Source: Caenorhabditis elegans
Taxonomy: Eukaryota > Nematoda > Chromadorea > Rhabditida > Rhabditidae
Direction of reading: 5' to 3'
DNA length: 64,000 nt
NCBI RefSeq assembly: GCF_000002985.6
Contig: NC_003280.10
Span: 558,001 to 622,000, forward strand
Below are positions 1 to 10,797 of the stretch, piece by piece. The first letter of the stretch is position 1, and each line of letters begins with the position of its first letter. The position numbers and the translations under genes were made by a program. The notes beneath the pieces are model-generated. The model saw only the letters and a list, made by a program, of their open reading frames with translations. It was not told the DNA's origin and ran no database searches.

Positions 1-199
1 AGCATAATTTCAAATTTTATTCCTAATTTTCTGGTATTCCTAAAAATTATTTTCCTAGTAATTTTGTTTTTTTTTACTGTTTTTGTTTCAAAAATTTAGT
101 AATAAACTAAATGAATTACACAAAAAATTTTGAAATTAAAAAAAATTATTTCGAAAAAATTCCAAAAATTCAGAAACATGTTTCAACTTATTTTTCCAG

Positions 200-3100
200 A
201 TACGTAATCCGCAACAACGCACCAATAACCAAAATGCCAGCAGAATGGGAGCCCAACATGTGGTACCTGGGACCATCCGACGAAACGTTCACTTGGGCTT
301 TTCCCTCGATTCCCCTACAAACCGCCCATATTCTAACTTGGCTTATTATTTGGTTTTCAATTTCCAAGTACTACGATCGTCTTGGGGATATTCTTCTAAA
401 GGGGTTTTTGTTGGTTCCCATAATACTGTACATTGCCGTAATCATTGGGCTCACCGGCTTTGGGTTTCACTTCACAACTGCTAACATTCAAGCCGAACTG
501 GAAAATTCTGCAATCTCCAAAGATCCCTTTGATTTCTGGGCTGATTTAAGGGTTGGTGCCTTTTTTGAAGTACAAAAATTTTAACTACTTCAAATTTTCT
601 CAGGGCTCCTACCGTACCTCCATCCTTATTGTGGACTATTCTACAGCTTTTACCGGATTCGTGTTGCTTGCCACTAGTCGGCTGAGAAATGGAGTTTCCG
701 GACTGAATGCGCTGCTTTTGGTGCCATTTATGATGGTAAGTACTTTGATAGGTCAACTTACAGTACCTCTAGATCACTACAGTACTCCGGAATCTAGATC
801 ATACTACAGTACCCCCAGATCTAGGCTGAACTACAGTAACCCTAACCAGGGTCAACCTCCGATACCCCTCACATCCAGGTCAGAGTACTGTACACTAAAA
901 TATAGGCCAAACTACAGTAGCCCTGGATCTAGTTGAAACTAGGGTGAATGGAGCTACAGTACACCACTAGATCTAGAGTAATTTACAGTACCCCTGGATC
1001 TAGACTGAACTACAGTAACCCTAAAACAGGGTCAACCTACATTACTCCTTACATCCTCCTAGATCTAGGTAAACCTACAAGTACACCTAGATCTAGACCA
1101 GAAGACAGTATCCAAAATTTAGGTCAAAGTGCAGTTCCCTATATCTAGGACAAACTACAGTACCCCTAGATCGAAGTGAAATTCTTCTAACTGTAAATCT
1201 AGGTCATACTGTTGAACATCTAGAATTTGGTAAAACTACAGTACCCTATCTATATTAAAGTTAAACTGCAGTAATTCTCCCGGTACACTACTCAAGTGTT
1301 TTCAGATCGTTCCAACAATGCAAACACTCATTCGGCTAGGATGTGAAGGCCACGTGGCAGACCAACAACCAAACTACAAAATCTACGCGTCCACCGATGA
1401 GACTATCTCCTTCGACCTTTTGCCGGTCTGTTTTGCCACGTCACACCTCGGCCCAGTATGGTCCGGCCTTTACTACACAGCTCAGTACCTATATGGGTCA
1501 TTGGGGCCTATGGTAAGTGTTGATAGACCTAAAAATATATAGTTTTTTGAATTTTCAGATAGTCTACGTCTCCTTCATCTACCAAAGCTTTATCGATGAT
1601 TTTCCAATTGTGCAAAACTCGCCGAAACAGTGTATTGGAATGATTGTACTAGCGTTCCTGATGCCTTCAGTGTTTTTGTACATGCCGGTAGGTTTTCAGG
1701 AATTGGCTGAGCAGCGACTCAGTCCCCGTATCAATTTGGACAAACGCATAACTTAACCCTCTCCAACTTTGCCTCTTGAAACAAGTTTATATGATCAAAA
1801 TGAACAAAGTTATATCAACTTAAAGATTTTGAGTCGCTACTCAGCAAATTCCAAAATGCTATAACTCAGTTAATTTTATTTTTGGGACATTGGTTCAAAA
1901 GAGAAAGTTGCATATTTTGAGTTTCTACATCTATTGACATATATTTCATATAATGTAGATTGATACGGAGTCTGAGTAGCTACTCATGCTTTATGGCTCT
2001 GTATCACACAATACAACACATTTTTTCCAGCTCGGCACCAAAATCGCCGCTTTCTTCCGATACACATCCCAAACTGCTCTAGTCCAACTTACAGTTTTCA
2101 TTTTGATTTTCTTCGTCTACGGTAACCTAGAAGACTTTCAAAAACCAAAAGTTAACATTTTAATTCAGGCTGGCAAAAGTTGGAGCAAGATGTGATGATG
2201 ACGTCACAGATCCCTGCAAGACCATCGGTGCTCGAGTACTTTACAAGAGCGACTAGCCCCATTTTCACAGTACTCTTGTTTACTGTGGTGCCTGCGCTGA
2301 TTTGTGTAAGTTAACTCTAGGAGCATTTTGAAAATTTTTAGGCTTTGTATCTGTGACACTAGTTATAACAGTTTGAAGTTTTTCTAAGTCGCTACTCAGC
2401 CAAACTTATAATGATTATAACTTTGTTCAGCAAAGACCCAGAAACTTGGCCTAAAATGCAAATTTGTAGGCCATAAAATTGTGTGTTGAATGAATTGTGA
2501 TACGAAGCCACTAAGTCGCTGCTCAGCCAATATGAGCTTTCTTCCTAAAGCAAACTTTGTATAGCTATAATTTTTACGTCGATTGGCATGTAGTTCAATA
2601 TGATACGGAGTTATAAACTGTTCAATAGTACATACTTTATTTAAATTAAAAGTCGAATGATTCGTGGGAGGAAATCATTTTTCTCTTATTTTTCATCTTC
2701 GAAATCTTCCTCTTGTATAACATAGTTGGACGGTTCATCCTGAAAATTTTTTGCATTTTTAGAAATTACTTCTTTTTATATCTAGGTAAATAAAACATTA
2801 AGCTCCCGTAGATTAAGTAGTTCCCTTTTTAACTCTGGTACCACAGGCAGTCCGAGATCAATAATTTTGGAGGTAAATTTGTCAAATACGACGTCAATCT
2901 GAAAACAATTCAAGTTGCTGCCATAAAAAAATCAGGCAAAATTTACTTCTCTAGGTGGCAAGTATTGCAAGTAGCTGTTGTTCTCGAAAGGGTCCTTCAG
3001 ATTGAATCCGGCGCGAATTGTATATTTACTTCGGTCGATTGCAACAGCTGGCACAAAAATTGACTGACGCTGGAGACATTGTCCCATGATACTGAATATT

Positions 3101-5975
3101 TTGGTTTTTGTAGGAAAGTATTAGGACAAACACGAAAAAAGTTGTGTTACCTTAAATATTGGCTGAGTATCGACTTAGATTTAATAACTCCTTATCACAA
3201 TTTCCTATTAATCAATCGACGTAAAACTTCAAGAATTACAATTTTGCCTCCTGGATCAAGTTTCTAGGCTCAAAATGAACAATGTTATGATTATTTAAAT
3301 ATTGGGTAAGTGAAAACACAAAACCCAATTTTTAGAAAATTCCAAAAGTTTTTTTTTAATTAAAAAAAAAAATTTGAAAAATTTTTCCTCTTGAACCAAA
3401 TTTCCTGGAGTCTGTTGAACAAAGTTATAGCATTTTGAAATATCATTGAGTCGCTACTCAGCCAATTTAGCAACTCCGTTTCTGACTGAGTAGCGACTCA
3501 AACCACAATAATTTTTTTCATTTGGATGCTAGCTACTTGGTACAAAAGGCAAATATTTAGTACATAAAATTTTGTTTGAAATGAAATATAGAATGATACG
3601 GAGTGTGAGTCGCTACTCAGCTAATTTTAAATCTAGTGCTCGCAGTCAACTCAGAAGTAAAACAAAAACGAGAAAAACATGAAATTTTTGAGCTAGTCGT
3701 CTATTTTATAGGCGCGCTAATTTGTTATTCAACTTTTTGTCCGACAGATATCTAGGGCAATGTAGTCTCAGAAAAGCAAACATAATAAAAAATCAAATTA
3801 TTCGCGGGGTACTGTAGATTTTCAAATTTCCAGACAAAACTCGTCGCCGTCTTCGACTTCCTGTGGGCTGGAAACGATGTAAACAAGCATATCTCTGCCG
3901 GTGTCCAATTCCTGCCATTTCCTACAGTAATCCGTCAAATTGTTGGATACCTCGTCATCTTTGCGCCGATTATTATTATGGGCGTCGGCGCCGCACTTAC
4001 CGTATACCAGATGGTCTTCAAGCACGGGCTGTCGTGGAAGGACACGTTGAAAGTAAGGGTTTTTAAAAGGTTTTTGCAGTTTTTAGGGGACATTTGAATT
4101 TCTCACTGAAAAATAGCCCAGGAATTTTTTTTTCCTTTTCTAATTTTTGAAAATTGACGCCAAAATTTTGGCCCACATTCGAGGTTTGAAAAATTCTATT
4201 ACAAAATTTGAAATCAGCGTCAAAAATAACAATTACACATCAATTTTCAAAATTTTTGTGCAAAATGTCGTAAGGTTAGGTGTCTGGTACGCAGTGACCA
4301 AGCTACAGTAATCCAAAACACCAGATTTTACGACAAATTGTACGTAGGGGTACTTTTTGACGCTGAGTTTGAATTTCATAATCACTTTTTTGAAAACTAG
4401 ATTCTAAAATTGAAATTTCGGACATTTTTTTGTAAAGTGCCGTAAAATCAAGTGTGTTGTACGCAAAAACTTGATTTTACCGACCTATGGGCAGTTTTTG
4501 CCGCCGGTTTTGAATTTTTTACTTAAAATTATTTCAGCCATCTCCGGAATGGATGGCTCACGCCGCAGTAAACCCGAACAAGCCACGTGCTCACTCCCTG
4601 GCCTACAGTATCATGAATCGACTGATTTTCCGGCGGATGTCCTACAAAACAGCCATTTTTTCACTGTTTCTTTTTGAAACTTTTATCGGAATCCTTCTAG
4701 TCGTATTTTTTTTCCTAAATTCTTCAAATCTTTGGGTATCAAGTACCCGTGTCGCCAATCAATACCGTAGTGTTTTACTGCTCATCTTTGTAGTTTGCCA
4801 TATTTGGACACTTTTTGAAATGCGGAAATGTCAGCAATACTCGCAAATTGAAGGAGAGAGGTGAGTTTTTACGGGGAAATATTGAAAAATCTGGATTTAT
4901 CATGAAAATCTACCCCAGACCGGTTTTTTTTGAATTTTTGTGCAATTTGTCGTAAAATCTGGCGCTGTCTTACTTGACACCAGATCTTACGACAGTTTGC
5001 ACTAAAAATCTGAAAAATTGGTTCTCGGGGTGATTTTCAACGGTGAATTCAAAAATCCAATCAATTTTTCAATAATTTTAAATTTTGGGCCTAAATTCTG
5101 ACCGCAAACTTCAGACTCTCCTTCTACATTGGTCTCGCCACGATGGAAACTGCAATGCTTAACGCCTATATGTGGATGTACGCAGGAGATCATACAGGTG
5201 GAATTGATGTACCACCTCTACTTATTATTATGTGCAATACGTGTAAGTTATTGATTTTTTTATTGGAAAAAATACGACGCTCCGAAATTCCGTTTATGAT
5301 TTTTTTCCAAATTTTAAGTCTGAATAAAGACCAGAATATTAAATATTGACTTTTAAATTTTAAAAATCGATTTCTTAAACTCAAAAATTCAAACTTCCCG
5401 CCGATCGCATGATGCAAGTGTGCTCCAATGAGAAAACCGCTGAAAATTAGTTTTTTTTTGTGGGTTTTTGAAGATTTTTTCTTCATCAAACTAAATTTCT
5501 ACTGAAAAGACGCTATTATTTATCAGAGAAAGCTGAAAAACCTTAACTTTAAACCAAAGTTTTAAGCTTCCCGCCGACCGCAATGTGCAAGTATGCTCCA
5601 ATGAGAAAAATGCTGAAAGTCGGGTTTCTGATGATTTTTATTGAGATTTTTGATCAGAAAACGGTTTTATTTTGAAAAATACATTTTTAACGGTTTTTCA
5701 ACTTTTTAAACAATTTTGAGAATTTGAAAAATTTCCAAAAATAAGCTTTTATTTTTTGAAAATTTTAAAAATCTCAAATTTTTCCAGGGATCCGAAGTTG
5801 CTGTATTGTAACAGCAATAGCCATTCGTGCTCATTCTGTGGAGCACAATAGGCCGTCAAATACGCGAGAAGCCTCGGAAGTGGACGAGGCTGAGTTGCCA
5901 CGTGGTGCCGGTGATGATAACGGAGATGATACGGACGATGATTCTCCAGTGATTTTTGATTTGGCTCGAGTTTGA
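200..5975 (+). CDS. SLC6-family (sodium:neurotransmitter symporter-like) protein with C-terminal four-helix extension, 5' end outside window
   Basis: Ten exons keep frame: 200-551, 604-735, 1306-1512, 1559-1687, 2031-2121, 2169-2305, 3834-4052, 4538-4860, 5115-5242 and 5788-5975 (TGA 5973-5975), about 634 codons. The first has an acceptor and no start, so upstream exons lie outside. Hydrophobic segments follow the SLC6 order of the middle to late helices. SLC6-like stretches include FIYQSFIDDFP and the post-helix tail PSPEW. SLC6 proteins are plasma-membrane Na+-coupled carriers of amino acids, osmolytes or neurotransmitters; I cannot assign a substrate because TM1 is not in the window and the sequence is divergent. 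After PSPEW the reading frame continues within one exon into about four more hydrophobic segments and an acidic Asp/Glu-rich C terminus, which is not the usual SLC6 end. Family call is firm; the individual snf name is not. Confidence 0.8.
736..1305. repeat. Degenerate tandem repeat of about 30 bp filling an SLC6-gene intron
   Basis: From about 755 to 1275 the intron consists of imperfect copies containing CTACAGTACCCCTAGATCTAG or close variants (AACTACAGTAACCC, CCTGGATCTAG). At least a dozen copies of the TAGATCTAG core occur. Short open frames here are repeat translations, not genes. Confidence 0.8.
1690..3640. repeat. Dispersed TGAGTAGCGACTCA / GATACGGAGT repeat cluster in SLC6-gene introns
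   Basis: Introns at 1688-2030 and 2306-3833 contain many copies of a near-palindromic core, TGAGTAGCGACTCA or its complement-like form GAGTCGCTACTCAG. The copies are interleaved with GATACGGAGT and with 'CTTGAACCAAGTTTCTAGG'-type stretches. The same family recurs at 51.3-51.5, 56.5-56.65 and 57.4-63.1 kb. Confidence 0.75.
2686..3087 (-). CDS. Small uncharacterised protein nested in an intron of the SLC6-like gene, opposite strand
   Basis: I do not recognise this protein. Three exons on the minus strand keep phase 0 throughout: 3087-2947 (ATG at 3087), 2898-2797 and 2739-2686 (TAA), giving 98 residues. Donors GTAAAT and GTTTTA and acceptors TTTTCAG and TTTCAG fit worm usage, and an AATAAA lies just beyond the stop on the minus strand. 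The protein starts MGQCLQRQSIF, has no signal peptide or membrane segment, and ends in an acidic tail (IQEEDFEDEK). It lies wholly within the intron 2306-3833 of the host gene, so expression is presumably independent. Consistent codon phase across three exons argues for a real gene; no function can be inferred. Confidence 0.6.
5390..5640. repeat. Two direct repeats of about 70 bp in the last SLC6-gene intron
   Basis: The stretch beginning CTTCCCGCCGATCGCA (about 5394) recurs with few changes at about 5569 (CTTCCCGCCGACCGCA). Both are followed by GTGCTCCAATGAGAAAA or its variant. A related short piece is present near 12190. Confidence 0.6.
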
Positions 5976-5976
5976 G

Positions 5977-6490
5977 AGCTCAGTGTGCTTTTTGTTCTGA
6001 CGGCGACTCAAATCACTCTACATCAATATAAACCTGTAATTTCAATAAAAAAGACACCCAAGAGAAGTAGAATGCATAAATTTCACTGCAATTCCAACCG
6101 ATTTTAAATGATTTTGACCCCAATTCTTTTTGAAATTACAGTTTTGGCTTAATGTACAATGAGAGAGCACAGTGTAAACTATTTTCATAGTTCGGACGGC
6201 GACTCCAATCACTCTACACCAATTTAAAACCGTAATTTAAAAAACAAAAAGATACCCAAGAGAAGTAGAATGCATAAATTTCACTGCAATTCCAACCGAT
6301 TTTAAATGATTTTGACCCGAATTCTTTTTGAAATTACAGTTTTGGCTCGATATACCAATGAAAGAGCACAGGGTAAACTAATTTTCAAAGTTCGGACGGC
6401 GACTCCAATCACTCTACATCAATATAAAACTGTAATTTCAAAAAAAAAGTGAATGATAGCGTATGAATTTCACTACAATACCAACCGATA
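5977..6490. repeat. Tandem duplication of the SLC6-gene 3' UTR (about 200-bp unit, 2.5 copies)
   Basis: Units start at about 5995, 6196 and 6399 with CGGCGACTC(A/C)AATCACTC. They share ATGCATAAATTTCACTGCAA and the run TTTTTGAAATTACAGTTTTGG. The first unit includes the gene's poly(A) signal; later units are downstream of it. A more diverged end-piece (GAGAGAGCA...TAAACTAATTTT) recurs near 6832. Confidence 0.8.
6044..6049 (+). terminator. poly(A) signal AATAAA of the SLC6-like gene
   Basis: AATAAA about 70 nt after the TGA at 5973-5975. It is the only canonical signal close to the stop. The downstream repeat copy near 6240 lacks a perfect match (it reads AAAAACAAAAAG there), so the first copy is the likely 3' end. 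Confidence 0.6.
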
Positions 6491-6499
6491 ACAAGTGAT

Positions 6500-7719
6500 T
6501 TTGATCCCATTTTTCAAAAGAAACATAATAAAGCCCGACCACACGGTGAAAAACAAGTGATGCAGGAACTGGCAAAAAAAAACAGATGATTCTCTCTTCG
6601 CCATCGTATTCTCTGACACTGCTCCAAATTATTATTGGCTTTTCTCAGATCTGGCTTATGTCCTTCAAGGTAGGTCCAACAAATCTCAAAGCGGTAATCA
6701 AGCAATACTCTGAATATTTGTCAGCTGGACTCTCTAGGCATGATGGATAACTAAATCCTAGTTTGATTTTGCTTCGACATATAATTCATTGAAAAATAGG
6801 ACGGAATTTTTCCGCCAAGCTAATACCCATGAGAGAGCATTGTAAACTAATTTTTAAAGTTCTGATGGCACCATGAAAATACAACTGGAAAATGTGAAGT
6901 CTAGAATGCCACTCGAAGGAGTGTCAAGTGGGCCTCGAGAACCACCATCGGATAACGCCACGAGCACAATCAACGGTTGGATTATCCAGCTCTTGTCTTT
7001 GTCGACGTAGGCCATACAAAAAAGAAAACCACCGCAAGTTTGACGGAAGAATCATAACCAGTTTACAAGTCAACAGTTTTCTAAGTAGACCTGCCCCCAA
7101 ATCAGCAGAAAAATCAAAGAAGCTGCCCAGGAAGACACGAGTGGAATTGCCCAAAATTAGATGTGGTCAATCAACGATGATACTTGCCTTTGATCCATAT
7201 AACTTCTGCAAAGTCCCTCATGGTGCAATGCACCACTACTATTACTACTACTAAATTAAAACTGGAGTATCGAAAGCGGAACCCCCGAACAAAGAAAATA
7301 AGGAACAAAAAAGGGAAATGAGATTATTTTTCCATTTTTGAATATTCAAGGGAAAGGAAAGCTTCGTTAGAACGAAGAGAATGGGCAGGTTCCCCTTCTT
7401 GATGACTGTGAGGCTTAGGATGGACGGGTAAGCCGTGAGGCCTACGGCGGGTAACTCCGCCAGACGGTAGTTGATCTTCGGGTCACGACAGCCCTGGCTA
7501 AGAGGAACCGTGGAAGGGGCAAAAGACCGAAGGGAGGACAGGAGGCTAAGCTTAACAGCGGACCATCGACTGCAACAATCACTGAAACTGTGATTATGCG
7601 GGTGGAACAATCCGCTGTTGGATCATCTTTCCTGACCCGCACCATGGTATACACGATCCATGGATCTAAATTCATAATGGCCCATCATACTATAAAACTC
7701 CCCGCAACTCGTGGCCCCG
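6500..7719. other. No intact gene; scattered coding-like patches
   Basis: The plus strand carries an open frame at 6928-7254 (108 codons, ending in a Tyr run encoded by TAC/TAT repeats). It also carries an ATG-less open stretch of about 95 codons from about 7456 to 7750. Both include a similar short peptide: AQSTVGLSSS in the first, EQSAVGSSF in the second, and a third relative GQSTMIL at about 7170. The 7400-7700 segment is noticeably GC-richer than its surroundings. I see no splice-connected gene and no known domain; a decayed gene or mobile element is possible. Confidence 0.3.
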
Positions 7720-8190
7720 TTACTTCGGGTTCTTGCCACTATTGCACCCCAGGCTCGCCGATATTTTAAATTGAACCCACTGCGGGAAAATAGTTCCGAA
7801 GAGTTCTACCACGAGTGTTCTCGACGCGAATTCCATCCGCTTGACGTGGCAAGCCGTCCCATTTTCCAATGTCGACTCCTTCAAAACGACGACAATTTCC
7901 GTGCGGAGCAAGTGTTCTAAGGAATTCCAGGGATCTTCTCCTTGCAGAAATTGTTTCTGGACCTGCAACACATAACAAAATTATTTAAAATTGACCTCGG
8001 CAAATATATGCATTCTTTTAAACAAGCTGAAACTTACTGTAGTCTTTCAGGACTTTCAATGAATCGGACCACATCGACAACAGGAATGTCGCCAAAATTT
8101 TCACATGGTGCAGCTGGAGCCATCGGAGTCGTCAAAGGGGAGTCTTGGCGACAGATTGACAAACTTCTTCGTGTTATGTAGATGCCCTCC
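7720..8190 (-). pseudogene. Two coding-like exons of an unrecognised minus-strand gene
   Basis: On the minus strand an exon at about 8190-8041 (acceptor-like TTTAG before GAGGGCATC) reads for 50 codons. It ends in RFIESPERLQ before a good donor, GTAAGT. The next exon, 7963-7720 after TGTTGCAG, continues in phase 0 with VQKQFLQGEDPWNSLEHLL and stops at 7720. The composition is protein-like and the splice sites are good. The upstream candidate exon (about 8325-8240) has in-frame stops unless a weak donor is used, so the 5' end is missing or decayed. No known family recognised. Either a degraded gene or a real gene whose start I failed to find. Confidence 0.35.
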
Positions 8191-9000
8191 TAAATTAAAA
8201 ATTGTTAAAATGTGGCAAAAGGCACAGTCGCTATACCTCAAACACGAATATCTGATGTTTTCGTATCCGTTGGCTTAATCCGAACTTCCTTTAGCCATGT
8301 GAGCTGGTACAATTACTGACAATCAGGTGGTGGTCACTGAAAATAAATTAAATCTCTGTCGGAATTTGTGAGTAAAAACGAAACATGTTTGCAACTTTGC
8401 GAAGCTACAAAAAATTATTTCGATGAACAGTTTTCAAGAATGGAAAAAGAAGAAACAACGAGGATTTGAAAGCAAAAAGCGATTAAAAAAAACTCTGCAC
8501 CGCAAAAATTATCGAACGGTTCGCAGACAGCACTCTATTGTGAGCGACGCAGAGGGAGGGAGGAGGAGGACCATATTGCGCAGTGATCACAACACCGCGG
8601 GCACTGTACCAAGTTTCATTCGCATGAGGGTCTGTGTGTGTGTAGTTTAGACGACAAAAGTCAAAAACAATGCACGTCTGTTTTTGTAGATCAAAATATA
8701 AAAACGCAACAGAAATACGATTTAAGAGATAAATAAATTGTGATCTACGCGTGATCTACGCAAATTTTACACAGAAACTTCTGAAAATGATGACTAAACG
8801 AGCGACAAAATCAAGAAAAATTTCAAAAATTATTTTGATGAAGGCTTGAAAGGAGTAAAAAATTTACAAACTTTTTTCAAAACTAGAAAATAATATTTCA
8901 AAACAGTTACCAAAAATTCAGATAAATGTCAAATATTTGAGCACAATTGTTTACTCGATTCGATTTTTCACACTGCTGAAATTCTCACGTCAGAAGAAGC
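8190..9000. other. Intergenic, no feature supported
   Basis: AT-rich sequence with a short purine stretch (GGAGGGAGGAGGAGG, about 8552) and a TG run at about 8630. The 75-codon plus-strand open frame at 8423-8650 is Lys/Arg-rich with no splice support and is not called. Confidence 0.4.
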
Positions 9001-9019
9001 GATCGAATCTCGGAGTTCT

Positions 9020-9330
9020 AGTCAAAAGTGTGCGGCAAATCTCAAAATTTTCTGAGCACGGCAAATTCGGCAAATTTGCCGTGCTTAACAAACACTGAAA
9101 AATGTGATACTTTTTGCCTGTTTTTTGAATCACCAAAACTACTGAATTCTGAATAAAAATCTGGTGTTAAAAATCTGGATAAGTTCCGTGTAGAGTGTCT
9201 GCTTAGGCATCAAAATAACTCAATTTTATGCCATTTTAGCAAATTTCGAAATTTGCCGAGTTTGGCAAATTCGGCAATTTCGCCGAGCTCGGCAAACGGC
9301 AAATTTGCCGCACACCTCTGGTTCTAGCCA
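9020..9330. repeat. Palindrome-rich element with GGCAAATTTGCC motifs
   Basis: Ends are inversely related: GTGTGCGGCAAAT near 9027 and ATTTGCCGCACAC near 9302. They are flanked by the similar words TTCTAGTCAA and TGGTTCTAGCC. Inside are repeated CGGCAAATTCGGCAAA and CGGCAAATTTGCCG blocks. This is a short non-autonomous inverted-repeat element. Confidence 0.65.
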
Positions 9331-9411
9331 TCTGTCAATCGGACTTGAAAATTAAGAAGCCGCGGGATTAAACAAGAAAAACTGATTATCGTGTGAGATC
9401 CTTCAACTGCA

Positions 9412-9535
9412 GGTCTTCGGATGATCGACTTGCTGAGCGAAGGGATCAGATTCGACATCATCGAATAGTGAGAAACCAAACGAGCAGCCGAAGTACACTT
9501 CATACATCAGGACGGTACCCGTGTCTTCTTAGGTA
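9412..9535 (-). pseudogene. Coding-like minus-strand fragment
   Basis: From a possible acceptor (CCTAAG) at about 9535 the minus strand reads about 41 codons. It contains GTVLMYEVYFGC and SLFDDVESDPF, then stops at TGA near 9412. Composition looks protein-like. No start, no partner exon with consistent phase and no family recognised; it could be a remnant related to the 7.7-8.2 kb fragment. Confidence 0.25.
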
Positions 9536-9687
9536 AACAGAATCACCGACTACAGTACTCCATTGCGCCTGACTTTGGGAATTTCAAGCTAAAAAACTAC
9601 AGGTAGACTAATACGACAACGGTGAATTCAAATTTGAAAAGAAAAACTTGTGATAAAAAATTTCAAAACAAATTTTCAGGATTTTTT

Positions 9688-9693
9688 TTTATT
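9688..9693 (-). terminator. poly(A) signal of the Gly-rich secreted gene
   Basis: TTTATT on the plus strand reads AATAAA on the minus strand, about 27 nt beyond the TAA at 9720-9722. Confidence 0.6.
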
Positions 9694-9719
9694 TTTCAGA
9701 AAAAAACCGAAAAGAAGTG

Positions 9720-10797
9720 TTAAGGATTAGCCCACGGCGCGGATCCCTGACTCCGGATTCCTCCATTACCCCATCCGACGGGTATCCCACCGATTCGACC
9801 ATTACCACCCATGGATATCCCAAAATCCCGCTCGAAGCCAATTCCACCGAACGGGTGCTGAACGCCGACGCCTGTGAAGATTCCAATATCACCGAGACCT
9901 GGAAATTGAAAAAAAAAATTGTTGAGCGAAATACTGGAGCATCGTATTGCCAATAGAGATACTTTTCTAGACAAATACTACAAAATTCACTTTTAAATTG
10001 GTAGATTTAAAATGGAAAATTGAAAATTTGAGTCTGCCAGATTAAATCACTACATTCTAGTTTAGTAAGTTAAATGTAAAAAAATTTCAAAAAGTCTGAA
10101 AATACTGAAATTTCAAGAAGTACAAAATTATAGATTTTCTAAAAATTTCGTATTTTTAGAATTCTGAAAATTAATAAATTCAAAACTTCCTGAAATCTCC
10201 AATATTTCTGAAAGTACGGCGAACTCGGAAATTCAAAATTAAAAAAATTGAGAATTCCCAAAAACAAGCTCAACAACTCACAAAATTTTCAGAAAAAATA
10301 TTTTTTAAGAATTCAAAATTCTAAAAAATCTACCTGGACCATATGGAACCGGATTGTTTCCAGTTTCAGGCTTTAAGAATCCAGTGCCCTGTGCAGTCTC
10401 CTCGTAATTATTCCACCTCTGGAATTCCTCTAGTGATGGAGCTCCCAGAGGAGCGGCGGAGCCCGTGTGCTCTGAGATTTTGGCTCTGTGATTGGACCGG
10501 AAGGAGTCACATCGAGATGGATTAAGCTTGCAGATGAGGTCGGTGAGAGTTCGGGAATTTGCTGGAAATTTTTTTTTTTTCGAAATTGTTTCTAGGTTGT
10601 TCTCCAACTTTTAATATTATAATTGCATGTATTCAAAGCAAAATTACAAAATTTTAGTTTTCATTTATTTACAAAAAGATTTGAATTTTTTTTTAAAATA
10701 CAATTTCCAAAAAAATTTTCCAATTTTTTATCTAATAAAAAAACTCACCGAAATGAACAAAAACCAGCAATAAGAACAAAAGAATATTATAAATCAT
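9720..10797 (-). CDS. Small secreted Gly-rich protein
   Basis: I do not recognise the family. Three minus-strand exons keep phase: 10797-10749, 10561-10334 and 9898-9720 (TAA), 151 residues. Exon 1 encodes a textbook signal peptide (MIYNILLFLLLVFVHF), so the product should be secreted. The middle exon is polar and has two Cys (ICKLNPSRC). The last exon is Gly-rich and aromatic-poor, with repeated GG/GI motifs (FGGIGFERDFG, GIPVGWGNGG), like many nematode extracellular or antimicrobial-type peptides. That role is only a resemblance in composition. An AATAAA on the minus strand lies about 27 nt past the stop. The ATG chosen is the only one giving the hydrophobic leader in phase. Confidence 0.7.

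Noticed and set aside
7251-7610. 119-codon minus-strand frame in the GC-rich patch
   Set aside because: Ser/Leu/Pro-rich composition typical of antisense to a coding-like plus frame; no splice or family evidence.
7400-7700. Possible structured RNA or rRNA fragment in the GC-rich patch
   Set aside because: Short hairpins (GCCGTGAGGCCTACGGC) are present, but no conserved rRNA, tRNA or SRP motif is recognisable. Coding-like frames explain the GC bias better.
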